From Chondrosia reniformis (taxonomy: Eukaryota; Porifera; Demospongiae; Chondrillida; Chondrillidae): a DNA stretch of 64,000 nt. Below, one piece after another: positions 11,301-23,595 of this stretch. A program made the translations under genes and the position numbers. The notes beneath the pieces are model-generated. The model saw only the letters and a program-made list of their open reading frames with translations, was not told the origin of the DNA and ran no database searches. The stretch spans positions 4,588,001 to 4,652,000 of the forward strand of contig OX359190.1 of assembly GCA_947172415.1 (NCBI GenBank), written 5' to 3'. How positions within the stretch are numbered: position 1 is the first letter of the stretch; every line of letters begins with the position of its first letter.

Positions 11301-12734
11301 CCCCCAAATTAACTCAAAATACTTGCACACTGGGAGAAAAATGGAATTTTTTGTCCAGGAACTGTAACCAAAATGTGGAATTTTCTGAACCTTTCAGTAT
11401 GCATGAAATTTCAATGTTTCAGGAACATTTCCTAGTACAATTAGGGAAAACTATAGATATAATTTCCTAATTCCCCAAAACCTAACCTATCAGTGTATTC
11501 ACTTAAATTCAAAATTTCCTAGACATTTTCTGGACATTTAATCTTCGAATTCATAATGTGCACAGATGAATTAATAAAAAAACACTGAACACTGAACAAA
11601 TTAATTTAAAAGATCACTAATTATAACGAGTACAAAAAAAGAACTTCATCCAGAAAGTTTTCAGCTGGCATGCAGTTGAGGTGGTATAGCTGGTTCCCCT
11701 GCAGAGAATAGTGCATTGTATATCATCACTAATGCAAAGGTGAAACATGTACATTCTTACTTCTAGGAGCATCCAAGGTTTTCTGAGATCTCTGCTCGAC
11801 AGGACTAGTTAGGTGTCGTCTAGCTTCTGCATGGCCACTGAACCTTTGAATAGATTGTTTGCCTAGTGAAATATTGAAATTGAAACAGTAGCATGACTAG
11901 CCAAGATTCAGTATGATCTGGTAGAAAGGGGCAAAATTGCAAAAAACACTAGATGCAGCATTTACCCCATGTATATACAAAATTGGGGCAAGGGTATACA
12001 TGGCCCTTAGCCCTACCTCATCTTGAGCTTCCTCCGGACCTGGTATAGTAGCACACACATGCATTAAGTTAACCCTTTAAGGATCTAAAGTGGCTCTTAA
12101 AAGGCAAAGATTCTGCTCCACCATTTTTAAGTAGTTTAATTAATACAAATTACAAGTAGGTTGTGCCATACTTTTTGACGATTTATCCCACGATTAGCGA
12201 AAACCCAATGAACTACGGAAAAAGCATTACCTAGTTACCTCATGTATAACTTCACAAAATGGACATTTTTGCTCCAAAGGGTTCGAAATTCTAGTCTATG
12301 TACAGACCAAAAGGGTTGCTCTAAGTTGCATTACACAGCAGTTGTATAAGAGACTATAAATGTTCAATTCGTTGGAGTATCGCAAAGAAAGTGTGTGTAA
12401 ATCTGTTTATCAATTAAAACTTGGAATATGTTTGAACAATTTCCTAGTTGATCGACTAGACACATCATTCATTCTTTCTGTTTAGTAAAGGATAGATTGG
12501 GTGATCTTTATATACTTAAACTACTCTTCAAGAAATGAATGCTTTCTACAGAAACCAATCATAAAAGGATTAATTTTCTTGATTTTATTAAGACACAGAA
12601 AGTGACATCATTTTACAATTTATATACTTAGTGTGCATGATTATATAGTTATCAATATCTAATAATTAAGATTCCAATCCCCGTTATGTTTATACATAAT
12701 TATGCGCCAATGTTAACACAGCGAGTAATCAGGA

Positions 12735-12797
12735 AGTACGGTAGTACTCCCTATGTAGGGAGACGCGTTGTTTTTTTGTTTTCCCCATACATCAGTA
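12735..12797 (+). mobile_element. MITE A, left part (split copy)
   Basis: The MITE A tip (GTACGGTAGTACTCCCTATG, then TTTTCCCCATACATC) is present. It continues at 14,198 on the far side of the mariner-like element, so the element landed inside this copy. Confidence 0.75.
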
Positions 12798-12799
12798 TA

Positions 12800-14197
12800 T
12801 AGTGTGTGCCATCATAAATTGCCCCTTCAAATTTCAATTATATTTTAGTCTCATAGGTTTTAAAATGTGAGAAGTGTAAATATCCTTGATTAACTTTTGA
12901 TATTGTAATTAAAAGGGCCGAGGAATAGGAAAAAAATATTTTTAGCCAATGAAATCTCTGTTGCTAAGATGCAAACTAGGGATTACATCATTATTGATTG
13001 CGAAATTTTAGCATTTTTAATGGCTGACTTTTTTTGTAAAGAATTTTCTGATTCTTTGTTGATTGTTTTGATGACATGGAGACGCCCAAAACTTGGAAGA
13101 AATAGAGAACAACTACAAGTTCCTTAGAGAAGACAAGTTCAGCGAAAACAATGAAATAGTTAGGTCTGAATATGAGGATGCCCAATTAAAGGAAAATCTC
13201 TTTATTGAAGATTCTAGTGATTATGACAGTGATACTGAGAATGAAGATAGGGAATATGGGTTTTCTTATGAAAATGCTAAGGCTACTTACACAGAATGGA
13301 TTGAGAGTCTTGAAAGAGTTGACAAAATGATGTTGAGTGTTTTTTGATGGATTTCGTGATTGGCAACGTTGGTTTAAAAGTGAAGGAGTCATCAAAACTG
13401 ACTGCCATATGGATAAATATTGGAGAGAGATCCAATAGAGGATGGAGAAATAAGTATTACAAGTGATATAGAGGTTTCGGAGACTTTAAGAGGGCCAAGC
13501 ACAGGAGGCACAATCTTTTAGATGACGAAGACCTGAAAGAAACGTCCTCAACAAGGATACACTCACAGTTACAACTGATGATGTCAGGAAATACTTCAGA
13601 ACATTTACAGACTATATACAAGCCTATAAGAAGTATTTAGGAGTAGTAGAAGCAGAAGAAGCAGTGAAGACATATAAATCCCGTTGTAGCATTTTTTCAC
13701 CTAATTCATAGCCAGCTAAACCTTCAATACTTACTTTTTTCAAATTTTTGTTCTGTAACTTTTCTTACTTTATCCATACATATTTTAATCATCCCACTAT
13801 AGAAGCATTTCCTTAAACAATCATTTTTAAATTTCTACATATATGATACCTTATATTTGATACATTTACTTTGATAAAATCTCCTATAAGGAAGTAATCT
13901 AAATTCTGCTCTGTAACATTTAGAGATAATACCCTTGTAAAGGTTTTCACCAAAATTTATAGTTAATGTACAAAGCTGCTAATCAAAAATTCTAAATTAA
14001 TGAGAAATTTAAAATGCAGCTATTTTTCTAGGGTTTTCGCAAGTTGCATTACCATGGCGACACAAAAGCTAACATGTTATAAACAATTTGGTCAGTAATC
14101 ACTCCTACCAATTTTTTAATTTTTGCTCTTTCCAAATTTGAATTTCATCAAAACATATATTAAAACATTTTGGGGCAAGTTATGGTGGCACACACTA
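12800..14197 (+). mobile_element. Internally deleted mariner-like element
   Basis: The termini TAGTGTGTGCCATCATAA...TTATGGTGGCACACACTA are inverted repeats of about 25 bp. TA at 12,798-12,799 and 14,198-14,199 gives the target duplication. Both flanks are halves of one MITE A copy. The interior keeps the N-terminal acidic ORF and the C-terminal tip of a DDE transposase related to the one at 17,855, with the catalytic centre missing. Non-autonomous. Confidence 0.8.
13093..13711 (+). pseudogene. Mariner-like transposase remnant (N- and C-terminal parts)
   Basis: 13,093-13,347 is an 84-residue acidic ORF (SEYEDAQLKENLFIED, SSDYDSDTENEDRE, TYTEWIESLERVDK). Further on, after frame breaks, 13,558-13,711 reads TTDDVRKYFRTFTDYIQAYK and VKTYKSRCSIF. 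This lines up with the C-terminus of the 617-aa transposase nearby (STDDIRKFFRKSRDYAHAYR...KEYKSHRR). The DDE core between them is absent. A near-identical copy lies at 9521-9775 (-). Confidence 0.65.
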
Positions 14198-14290
14198 TAG
14201 TAGCAAAATCCTGACATAGGCCGAAAATCGACAAAACAAGGCTATGTATAGCTAAATATTCGATATACAGAATGCATATATTCTGTAAAA
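14198..14290 (+). mobile_element. MITE A, right part (split copy)
   Basis: Continuation of the copy starting at 12,735: AAAATCCTGACATAGGCCG, CGACAAAACAAGGCTATG and following bases, joined to the mariner element at its TA duplication. Confidence 0.7.
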
Positions 14291-14629
14291 TAAGGCAGTG
14301 AAAAATATACGAGTTATGCTACTGCTAAGGGTTTAACTGAAATATACTGGAAAATACTAGTCAATTTTCAAAGTTTTTTGGTTGACAAAATGGCTTCCCT
14401 GAAAGAAGATTTAGAATGGAGTGTGATCAAGCTTTGTATGGTAGATCCTGAAGCCTTTCGTCAGGCAAAGATGGACTGGATTATCTGGAGAACAATCCTT
14501 GCAGCAATAGCTTGTCCTTTTTCTCTGATGACACACTCGACATTGTTTCTTTGCGTCAATGAAGTCAGGAAAGTGATGCTCGCAAAATCGGCCAGCTACA
14601 GGTGGATTTAGACCTGTCGGAGGACATTT

Positions 14630-15970
14630 TCAAAAAGAGTAGGAGGCCATCAGAAAGTCAGAAAGTTCCAGAAGAAATTCCTTTAAGTTAAGTGCTTTTC
14701 CGTGCCTTGTTTCCTTATGTAATATGTAAGAGTTTACAACGGCTGTGTCCAACATAAAATAGAATGATCGTAGCCACCATTTCATGGATTTTCGACTGCT
14801 AGAGTAGGTTTTGCGACGCGAGTCAAACAGATGTACACCACCCATATAAGTATTGTATAGTTTTACACTGTCTGGGCAGGTAATAGGTACCCTTGTGCCA
14901 TCCTTGTTGCGTAGAAAGACATGCGTTGTGGCATTGAGATCGCCAAGAGTATTTATAAAAGCTACTGGCCTTTTATCTTTCCAAACTAGGCATTGAATGC
15001 CATTGCTAATAAAGGATCGTTCTTCCCCGCAATTCCCAGGCTTTTCAGATTTTTTAAGGCTTGTGGCCATCCCTTATAGCCAGTTTTAGCTGTACCAATA
15101 GTGAATGTCTCCTTTTCCCTTCAAGATGTGACTAGTCTATCACTTGAGAAGAAGTTATCCGCGTAAATATGGTGCCCTTTGTTGTATATAGGCTCTATTG
15201 ATGATGGATGGTGCTGCAGACTTTAAAGAGGATCATTGCCCCATCAACAGCTAACTGTTGATGAGGATAGTAGGCAGCCTGGCTATTTTGTCTAATCCTA
15301 TCCAGCAAGGGGCGTACTTTGTATAGCTTGTTGTAATTCGGAGAATCCCTATTGGGCATTTTGGAGTTGTCATTTATATGTAAATGACTAAGTATGCTAA
15401 GGAATTTGTTGTGTGTCAATCCCCTTGATATCCCAGGAACACATAATAAAGCATTTAGGCTCCATTAGTCCCTAATTGATGGTAAATGATGTATACTTAT
15501 TGCTAAAAGCATGCCAATAAATGCATCTATTTCCAAGCCATTTGTGTCTGACCATGTTTTGCTCTGTTTTTGTGCAGCGTAGATATTTGTTTTTCAGCCA
15601 AAAAATTAGAGGTGGTTTCACCCCAAACTAACTTGAAGAACGCTATAGGATGGCCGCTATCACTAACATCTATCTTTGGACCTGGTATTTCAGTGAAAGA
15701 TGAAAGAGCTTGTGAATTATTATCATGGCTCTCTACCTCTATTTCTGTAGGCACATGTGAATCAGAATCTGTTTCCTGAATGCTTGATAGATCATGAAGA
15801 TTGCTCTCATTAGCTTCCTGAGCTGCTTCTAAAGGGTCCTTCTAAGGAGATATGGTCTGCTCCAAGTCTCCGTCATCATCTATTCCATCCTAGTCATCAC
15901 ACTCTGATCCAGCCCAATCTGAATCAGAGTCCTCATGACTTGTATTCAGTTGTTGCATGATATCTGTGAC
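14630..15970 (-). pseudogene. piggyBac-type transposase, decayed
   Basis: Minus-strand blocks follow the piggyBac (DDE_Tnp_1_7) order. First comes an acidic N-terminus (about 15,970-15,760) and GHPIAFFKLVWGETTSNF (15,527-15,754). Next is MTHNKFLSILSHLHINDNS...VRPLLDRIRQN with YPHQQLAVDGAM (15,195-15,419, first Asp). Then HHIYADNFFSSDRLVTS (about 15,130-15,185, second Asp), then FINTLGDLNATT, YNTYMGGVHLFD and MKWWLRSFYFMLD (14,630-15,070). Stops and frame changes separate the blocks; the C-terminal cysteine-rich domain was not found. I could not identify TTAA-flanked ends with confidence. Confidence 0.8.
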
Positions 15971-16388
15971 TAGGAATCTTTGTATCATTATTTGTTTAAT
16001 CCAACTACAGGTTACAGCCAATAGCAATGTTTTAGCTCAAGCAATGTGCAAATTTGGTCTTCAAGAATTCTTAAACTTAGTTGTTATTATATATATAAAT
16101 TGATTTGTCTATAATGGGTTCAAAGTGTATGCATTTTACGAAGAATGTTTGTGTGAATTACATTTTAGGGTTATAGTGCAATGGAAGGAAGTCTAAACAG
16201 CTTACTGACTTAGTAAATCAGTGTTATAAGGTCATCTACAATGGTGAAGTCACTTCAAAAAGTCGCGCCACTAAAATGGCTTCTGGGTGTTAAGTGCGTG
16301 GCAATTAGAGAAAAACGCGGGCGTTAAGAGGTAAAATACAATCGAATTCCTAGTTTATGCTCCATAAAAAGAACAGAAACTAGAGAAT

Positions 16389-16622
16389 GATAAACTTTTC
16401 TACAAAAATAGGGAAGATGTAGGGATGGCACAAAAAGCACAGAAACAAGAAAGGGATATTACACAGTGAAGTATTAGCTATATATGCATGAATCCTACAA
16501 GCAAGGGTGTTGTATGATTCAATGCATATATAGCTAATGCTTCACTGTGTAACATTCCTTTCTTGTTCCTGTGCTTTTTATGCCATCCCTACATCTTCAC
16601 TCTTTTTGTAGAAATTTTTTAT
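16389..16622. mobile_element. MITE B (hairpin), copy 2
   Basis: A second near-perfect palindrome of this family, arms about 105 nt, with landmark words ACACAGTGAAGTATTAGC and GCTAATGCTTCACTGTG. A short MITE A tail (about 16,346-16,380) precedes it, the same pairing seen at 35 kb and 48 kb. Confidence 0.8.
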
Positions 16623-16639
16623 TGTTCTCTAGTATCATT

Positions 16640-17312
16640 AGTAATTATAGTGAAGCAAAAAGGCGGTCATAAATTGACGGTGAAGTTATTTCTTGGCGAT
16701 TTGTCACTTCTTGCAGCAATAAATTCAGCTTTAAGGTAAGATTGGATAGGTACTTGTATACTGCGAAGATTTTATACTTAACCAAGTGGCGAATGTGAAC
16801 GAATTGCTTACGAATAATGAAACAAAACGATAACGACCTAGAAGCATAATTAATCATTAAAATCTTTACCTTTGCTGCTAGGAATCTTTTAAAAACGACA
16901 ACAGCTATTCATATAAAGGCTTGCTTTTCCTGCAAAATCAATTCTATCGTTGAAAAATGACTCTGAGGTACTAAAGTGACCTCTGAAACTGACAGGTATA
17001 GGAAAAAACGAGAAACGCTTAGCTAATAATATTTCTCAAGTTGAGCAAACTTTCAGGTAGATAACTTACATAAAGCTGCAGTAGGTTTTTTTGCCCTTGC
17101 ATTTCCCTTTCATTTCCCTTTCATCGCTGCTATCCATTTTCTAAACGACTCGAGCTTGAACTACAAGATAACAGGGGGAGAGAATGCACAGTAACAGCTA
17201 GCTGCAAAGTTGCTACTTTTAAAACCAGCACGCTTTGCTGTATCACGTGTCTTCCTTATTAGGATACTTCTAAAATTGTAGATATCTATTTACAGAACTA
17301 CATACCTCCATA
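16640..17312. other. No gene recognised
   Basis: AT-rich sequence without a supportable coding region, RNA gene or repeat between MITE B copy 2 and the split ORF that starts near 17,313. Confidence 0.35.
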
Positions 17313-17546
17313 AAATGGCAGATGCTGGCCTTCTTGATGATGCCTGTGATGGTGGAGACAGCCACACTGGATCACAGCAAGTACCCAAAAAAATCAAGTA
17401 TGTCTATATATTGTGAAAACTGTCTCCGGGATGTATTGGAGAAAACATACAGAAATCACTGCAATATGTACTTTCCTTATCACAATCATGACCAATGGGT
17501 GGAAAGTGATTGGAGTATGATGCAGGAGAACACTGATTCTGGTATA

Positions 17547-20500
17547 TAGTGCATTTCAGTCAAAGCTTCCACTTTTTAAAACCTGTATAAATATTATACA
17601 GTAATGAACCGCAATGAAATAAATACGTACATATAGGTTTTTCATACCGTAGATTCCGAATCTGACATTAGATTTTTAAAACGATTGTTCTAAAGCACAG
17701 TTTCGATATAAGCCAATCATATGGCTTGTTAGCTGTGACATCAGGATGCTTTACTATGGTTTCCTATGACGTTTAACCACAGAATCCGCCCATCGCCGCA
17801 AAGAGATTCATTTTATTCGTTTGTTCTTTCAGTCGATTATTCTAAGGCTTTATCATGCCTAAAAGGAAGTCAAGAGTTAGTATTATGAAGAATAAAATGG
17901 ATAGGTTGCGAAATCTGAAAAGATTCAAGCCCAATGAAGAAGAAGTCGATGAAAATGTTCAGTCTTCTTCACGGCAACTTCCCAACGAGCCTTTATTAGT
18001 AGTCAATTCGCCACAAGTCAGCGTCAGTGAAAGCCTAAGTGATCAATTCTCTGCCAATGAAGAGACAGAAGAAGAAGAAATGATTGAAGCGATCACTGGT
18101 ACAAATCAGTCAGAAGCTGAAAATCCTAGTGAAGATGAAGACGGCGATGTTGGGTATGTTTTCATATTGAATACTGGGATAGAGAAATGTATTATGCTTT
18201 AAACTAGAGCATTTATTTAAGTATCTAAAGTTTAACTAAAGCTTTGTTCGTTTAGATTTCTACTTTAAATGAATATTATGCACTCTTTGTTTATAAACAT
18301 TAACGTAATAGCAATCATTTGGCCTTTCTTACCTATTTACACACTTAGAGCATACCTAAAAGTCTTATAATTAGACTAAATGTGCTCTGTTTGCGTTCTA
18401 AAGGTATTCAAAGGTAATTTCAACCATTATTAAATTTTAATTACTTGGTTCTTTCCAGCTTTCAATTCACAACTGAGGAGGCATTAGTAAATTATAAGGA
18501 TTCGGTAAGGGATCAGGCTGGTGAAGTACAAAAGATGGTAGGGTTAATAGTAGTAGATGCCCTAAGGAAGGAGGGTAAGGGTACAGTACAAGCTTGTAGG
18601 CAGACAGAGTCTTTAGTAGACATATCAGAGCGATCATTAAGAAAATGGAGGAAATCATATTACGCTAGAGGGGAAATAGCCATTAGTAAGAGAGCTGGTA
18701 GTCAAAAAAATCCGTTACTGATAGATGAAAATTTGAAGGAGGAAGTTATTGAATGGCTGCGGAAGGAAACTAGTAGGAAAAACAATAAATTAACAGTTAG
18801 TGCCTTTTGTAGGTGGATAAACAATACCCTTATTCCTAAGTCAAACATGCCAGCCAACTACCCAAAGGAAATATCTAGAGTCACTGCTTGGAGATGGATG
18901 CACTCACTAGGTTTTTGCTATGTTAAGTATACCAAGGGATATGTAGATGGTCATGAAAGGGAGGATGTAGTTAAGGATAGGAGATTATTTCTAGAAAAGA
19001 TGAAAATACTAGAATCAACACATCTGCCACCACCACCTTGCTCAGATGGTGTTCATCCATACACCATAGGTACAAATAATGCATCTAGGCATCTAGTTAC
19101 AATTTATCAGGATGAGTCAGCATTTCATGCAAATGAAGGGAGAACTAGTGGGTGGACAGTGAAGGGAAAGCAGCCTTTATTGCCTAAGGGAAAGGGGAGG
19201 GGTTTAATGGTTATTGAAGAATATGGAGGCTTTTTACAATTAACAGATGAAGAGGTAGAAGATGCTAAACGAATTTATAGTAATCCTAATTTTCCACAGT
19301 ATGGTAGAGAAATTTTGCACATAGGAGCAGAGAATGAGGGATACTGGACTAGTGAACTATTCGTTAAACATGTAAAGAAAGTAGCCAAAATTGCATCATA
19401 CAAGTATCCAGTAGATAGATTTAGCATATTATGGATTTTTGATCAAAGTAGTAATCATAGGGCATATAGTGATGATGCATTAGTAGCAAGTAGGATGAAT
19501 GTAAATGATGGAGGCAAGCAACCAAAAATGAGGACAACAACATGGAATGGCAGGGAGCAGGTTATGGATAACAGAATGGGACAAGCAAAGGGTTTAAGGA
19601 CAGTATTGATAGAAAGAGGTGTGACTGCAGCTACGGATATGACAAAGAAAGAAATGATGGATATATTAGGTAAACAGGAAGATTTCAAAAATGAAAAATC
19701 TAAAATTGAAAGAATTTTGCAGGCATTAGTACTATTTTTGCCAAAATTTCATCCAGAACTTAATCCAATAGAGAGGGTATGGGGTAAAGCCAAGGTTTAT
19801 GCAAAGGATAAGTGTGATTACACATTCAATGGACTGAGAAACGTAATTATACCAGCTTTTAATAGTGTAAGTACAGATGACATTAGAAAATTCTTTAGGA
19901 AATCCCGCGATTATGCACATGCATACAGAGAAGGCTCTACAGCATTAGAAGCAGACAGTAAAATTAAAGAGTACAAAAGTCACAGAAGAGTTCCAGAAAC
20001 AGAAAGTAGATAAGATGTTTGATTTTACTGACTTGATTTAATACCATACACTTCACATTTTTGATTTCCAGTGTATTTCATTATATTGTTTACATTGTGG
20101 TTTCAATCATGCAAATTAGGTAAAATATAAAAGTTAATAACTCCTTCCTGGAACCATTTATGGAAAAATCCTCTTTACAAATTTAGATAATTCATTCTAG
20201 TTTAGAATGCTAGCAAAATTTACTTCCTAGAAGGTTTCCCCACAAACTAGATAGAAAATGAATATTTGTACCATTAAAAATTTCCAACTGATATTTCTTA
20301 AAAATAAAGAAGTATATTACAAAAAGCCTCTTTATAAAGTTAAAAAATTATCTTAAATATATGTTACATTAAACAAAGTAAAAAAATTTCAAACAACCTA
20401 GGAGGAGATTGAAGAAAAGCATCTTTTTACCTTATTTGGAAATTCGGGGCAATTACGCAAGCCCATGGTTACCATGGTAACACTATTGTCTCGCTATTCC

Positions 20501-20630
20501 AAAGCTACATGACTTAGCTACAACCTGTCCAAGTTTTAAAGAAAATGACCTTACCAAATTTGAATTTAAGCTTATCAAAGCTTAAGAGGTAAAAAATTCA
20601 AAAAGTGGAAGCTTTGACTGAAACGCACTA
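17547..20630 (+). mobile_element. Complete Tc1/mariner-type transposon
   Basis: The termini TAGTGCATTTCAGTCAAAGC... and its inverted mate agree over about 31 bp with one mismatch. TA duplications lie at 17,545-17,546 and 20,631-20,632. The 3.08-kb element contains one two-exon transposase with no stop or frameshift, making it the best candidate for a recently active autonomous element here. Shorter relatives (9168-10,068 and 12,800-14,197) share the TAGTG tip and homologous protein ends. Confidence 0.9.
17855..20013 (+). CDS. Tc1/mariner-superfamily DDE transposase, two exons
   Basis: Exon 1 (17,855-18,153) gives an acidic, Ser-rich leader starting MPKRKSR. A GT-AG intron (donor GTATGT, acceptor CCAG) joins it in frame to exon 2 (18,459-20,013), for about 617 residues. 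Residues about 135-165 look like an HTH (ISERSLRKWRKSYYARG), followed by a second winged region (VSAFCRWINNTLIP, VTAWRWMHSLGF). The catalytic triad is visible as IYQDESAF (about 316), WIFDQSSNH (about 427) and HPELNPIERVWG (about 536). The protein would cut and re-insert its own element at TA. It is longer than classic Tc1 transposases (about 340 aa) because of the leader and an insertion between the first and second Asp. Confidence 0.85.
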
Positions 20631-20698
20631 TATTTGGCTTATTGGATTCAGTGTTAGAAAGAAATATTCACATTCGAAAGACTGAAAACTTGAAATAA

Positions 20699-21132
20699 AA
20701 TCTCTAACGTTAATGTGCCAATCTTTTAGATCTCTTATATTCCCACTCTCGAACACCCTCGGGTGTTGATTAACACTCTATTAACCTCATAGAGTGTCCT
20801 TAATACCATAACACCCATCAACACTGATTTTCCCTACCTCATGTTTATAAATAGCCTATTTTTTAACAGTGTCATGACTTCCTCACACATGAATCTTTAA
20901 CCACCATATGTCTTGATGGACTGATGTTTGGCCTTTAACCATATGTCTTGATGGACTGATGTTTGGCCTTGTGGTGCAGTTGACTGCTGCCCTGTTCAAT
21001 GCCTATTTCGGGATTTTGCTCTTATACAGATATATGAGGAAAACGAATAAAAACGCGTCATCCCTACTTAGCCCTGATATGTCTTTCTGTAACATGAAGC
21101 CATGTAATGTAATTGGCAAAAAAACAAAATAC
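20699..21132. repeat. 34-bp tandem duplication and small hairpins
   Basis: CCATATGTCTTGATGGACTG and the following bases are duplicated in tandem at about 20,902-20,970. A hairpin ACACTCTA...TAGAGTGT sits at 20,774-20,798. A reversed MITE A fragment (ATTTCGGGATTTTGCTC...ATCCCTACTTAG) covers about 20,999-21,065. No gene seen. Confidence 0.6.
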
Positions 21133-22287
21133 ACAGGCAGCCCCTAAATAATAATAATAGTATCTGCAACCATAATTAGTTAAGACGTAGGCTCAGCCCC
21201 CTTGACTATTCATTTCTTTGTATTGATCACGAAGATGCCATACACAATAGTGTATGCATAGATCTTATACACTTATGTAACCAGGATTGGAAACAAAGGA
21301 AACAAGACTACGAACAGGAAGCCATACGTTAACATAATTTCTGAAAACAATATAGGGGCGCATGTGGCGCCCCAAAAAAGCAAATAGAGGGTGATAGACT
21401 GAGATGGTTCGGTGGTCTGGTGACGTATTGTGACATTTGCCGCTGATGACATCACGCCGGTAATGTAATTTAGATCCGAATACGTACCTATAGTTTAATA
21501 TTCATTTTCCACATTCCAATGATGTCATTGAAATATGTCATACAACGTATTCAATAACTGACTCAATTGTACTATTTTGGCATAATAAGTAGCCCAGTTA
21601 AGCACGTTTATGATGGACAACGTCAAAGAACGTTTTGTGTTGCTCACGAGTGCGGCAAGAGCTTTAAATGGAGGAAGAATCACTTCCATTGATTGTTAGA
21701 CGGCTGAGATAAGGAGGAAACAAGTTGTATGCTTTTCCTACTTCAAAAAGCAACATCTGTTGGGTTTTCTCCTAACCGAAAGGTTTTTGAAGGAAAAACT
21801 CAACATCACTCTCTGTAGAATTATTGTAGGTATCATTTCTGGAGGAACAGTTCACGATTCAACTACTTACTTAAGTGAAAGTGAGGATATAAATTGTATA
21901 TTTCTGCAATAAGCTTCTTTATTTGCATGGATAGACAAGAACAACATCTTCCGTTACTGTAATAGCTCTTTAATATATATTTGTTGTAGAGATATAAGGA
22001 CTTTATCTATGGTCAGTCATTTGCATTAGAATTTTTCCCCGGTCTATCAGCCTCTAAGCTTACTGATTTCATAAGAGGAAATTTATACCGTGGTCTGTAT
22101 GATGTAATATATATAATTTACTAGTTTCCAATCCTGGTTACGTAATTATGTAGGACCTACGGTGTATATATCTGTGTCCTTTTTGCAGTGAGGATAATCT
22201 CTGCAAGTTTTATAGGGCCTTTTTCCCCTCCAATAGATGGTCTGGTAAATGAGATATCTGCATTTGTCCTTTTTAGGGGCTGCCTGT
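21133..22287. mobile_element. TIR-bounded repeat with nested second TIR
   Basis: ACAGGCAGCCCCTAAA at 21,133-21,148 is perfectly inverted at 22,272-22,287. Inside, an 18-bp pair (GTAACCAGGATTGGAAAC, 21,277-21,294; inverted at 22,124-22,141) bounds a second segment, suggesting one element inside another. Near 21,634-21,691 a short frame reads C-x4-C-GKSF...H-x-H, a fragment of a C2H2 zinc finger. No transposase recognised. Confidence 0.6.
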
Positions 22288-22326
22288 AGCAGCCCCTTCT
22301 ATTGTTTTCATAACGCGATTTATGTA

Positions 22327-22665
22327 TGGCTTCATGTTACGGATATATATATATAATACGAGTTCATACGCAACTATTATAACACATTTTATACGTCGAA
22401 TTTTGTATAATACGAGTTCATACGCAACTATTGTAACACTTAATTTATACGTCAATACATCGTTTTTGCAAATGGCAGCGTTCAGGAAGCTTTAGTTAAC
22501 GAAGCTTTTCTGTCGTTAATTATAATTTTCAGGACACTTAAGCGTCCTCAATCGTTAGGATTAAGAATAGTATATCAAAGCCCAACAATGCGGCCAAGTA
22601 GTTCGAGTAAATTCGGGGGGCAGCAGCCCCACGAGTTTTTAAACTCGAACTACTTGTTTAAAATA
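22327..22665 (+). repeat. Interspersed repeat with duplicated motif and palindromic end
   Basis: TATAATACGAGTTCATACGC occurs twice (about 22,352 and 22,407). The segment ends with the palindromic tag CCCCACGAGTTTTTAAACTC at about 22,627. Shorter versions lie at 39,660-39,808 (two motif copies plus tag) and 27,207-27,285 (one motif). Non-coding. Confidence 0.65.
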
Positions 22666-23586
22666 TTTAATTTGGTAAATGCAGAATCTCTTCAGGTTTT
22701 TTGTTTTGCAGTACACATTTCTCTTGTGTGTTATTCCTCACCCATATCCATCTCTGCTGTTCCACCAACATTTGCAATACCATTGCTGTACCAGCACCAG
22801 GATTCAGATGTGGCCAATCAGATTAAACAATGCAAATGTAATGCAAAAAAGTGTAAGGGGATTACGTTTAGCTTGAGCGGTCCTTACAAATTGGCTGGAT
22901 ATGAAGCTTTCGCCTCTTTCTTTCTTTCTTTCATTTATTTGATGAATCCTGCAGAAAGTAGAGGTAAAAGATTGACCAAAGTTTTAAACCTGTAAATATG
23001 TAGTAATGCATGATTATTCGTTTATTCATCGGCAACTCCGCTTACTGGGTACAGAAATGATAATGCAATGTTACTAGACCCTTTCCCCATCCCTTCACTC
23101 TAAAAGCAGATATGAATCTGGGTACAAGACTATTGATCTTGTAGGCTTAGCATTGCAGGAATACATACCCTAACCCCTTATCAGCCGATAGCCACTATAA
23201 ATTGTTTAGGGAGTTAACAGGTGCAAAGTTAAATAATCGTTTGATGTCTTTGTAATTTATATGTATCGATAGTGCTTATGTATAGCTATCTTCATTTACA
23301 ATGTTATAGGTTTAAACCATGGTATAGCTGTATTATAAAAGGAAGAAATATATATTAGAGGTATACTGAATAGACAAGCATTAACGAAAAACACAAATTT
23401 TTCAAATGGCCGTCCAATAGGAGGACCTATTTCCTTAGTGCTTCTGGGTTTTGTAGTATTTGTTGCTCTTAATAACTTGAGCGAAGGTTATTTGGAGGAT
23501 TATACAATTATTAAAGGTGAAAATATACCTATAAAAGGTTAGAATAGTTGTTTTTACTCTCATGCCAATAAAGTGATATTGAATGA
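22666..23586. other. No gene recognised
   Basis: The ORF 22,588-22,995 starts inside the repeat and has no recognisable domain. The rest is AT-rich. No second pseudo-LTR of the Penelope-like element was found here. Confidence 0.35.
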
Positions 23587-23595
23587 AAAGCTAAC

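Larger units (their letters stand above)
10071..12734. other. Spacer between the inverted mariner copies
   Basis: Apart from the hAT fragment at 10,463-10,723 and the palindromic tag at 11,260-11,300, I recognise no gene here. The sequence is AT-rich with no consistent splice-linked frame. Confidence 0.4.
17313..20698 (+). pseudogene. ORF split by the Tc1-type element; Cys/His start
   Basis: The left part (to 17,546) includes MSIYCENCLRDVLEKTYRNH with a C-x2-C...H-x3-Y-type start, then HNHDQWVESDW. The right part resumes at 20,631 and stays open to a TAA at 20,696-20,698 when the transposon and one TA are ignored. The Cys/His start resembles the N-terminus of animal CACTA-like transposon proteins, so the target may itself be a transposon gene. 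An alternative start in another frame (MADAGLLDDACDGG at 17,313) has a GTATGT donor-like site at about 17,397. Function unknown. Confidence 0.55.

Noticed and set aside
14378..14611. Plus-strand ORF next to the piggyBac remnant
   Set aside because: No recognisable domain and no splice context to link it to a gene.
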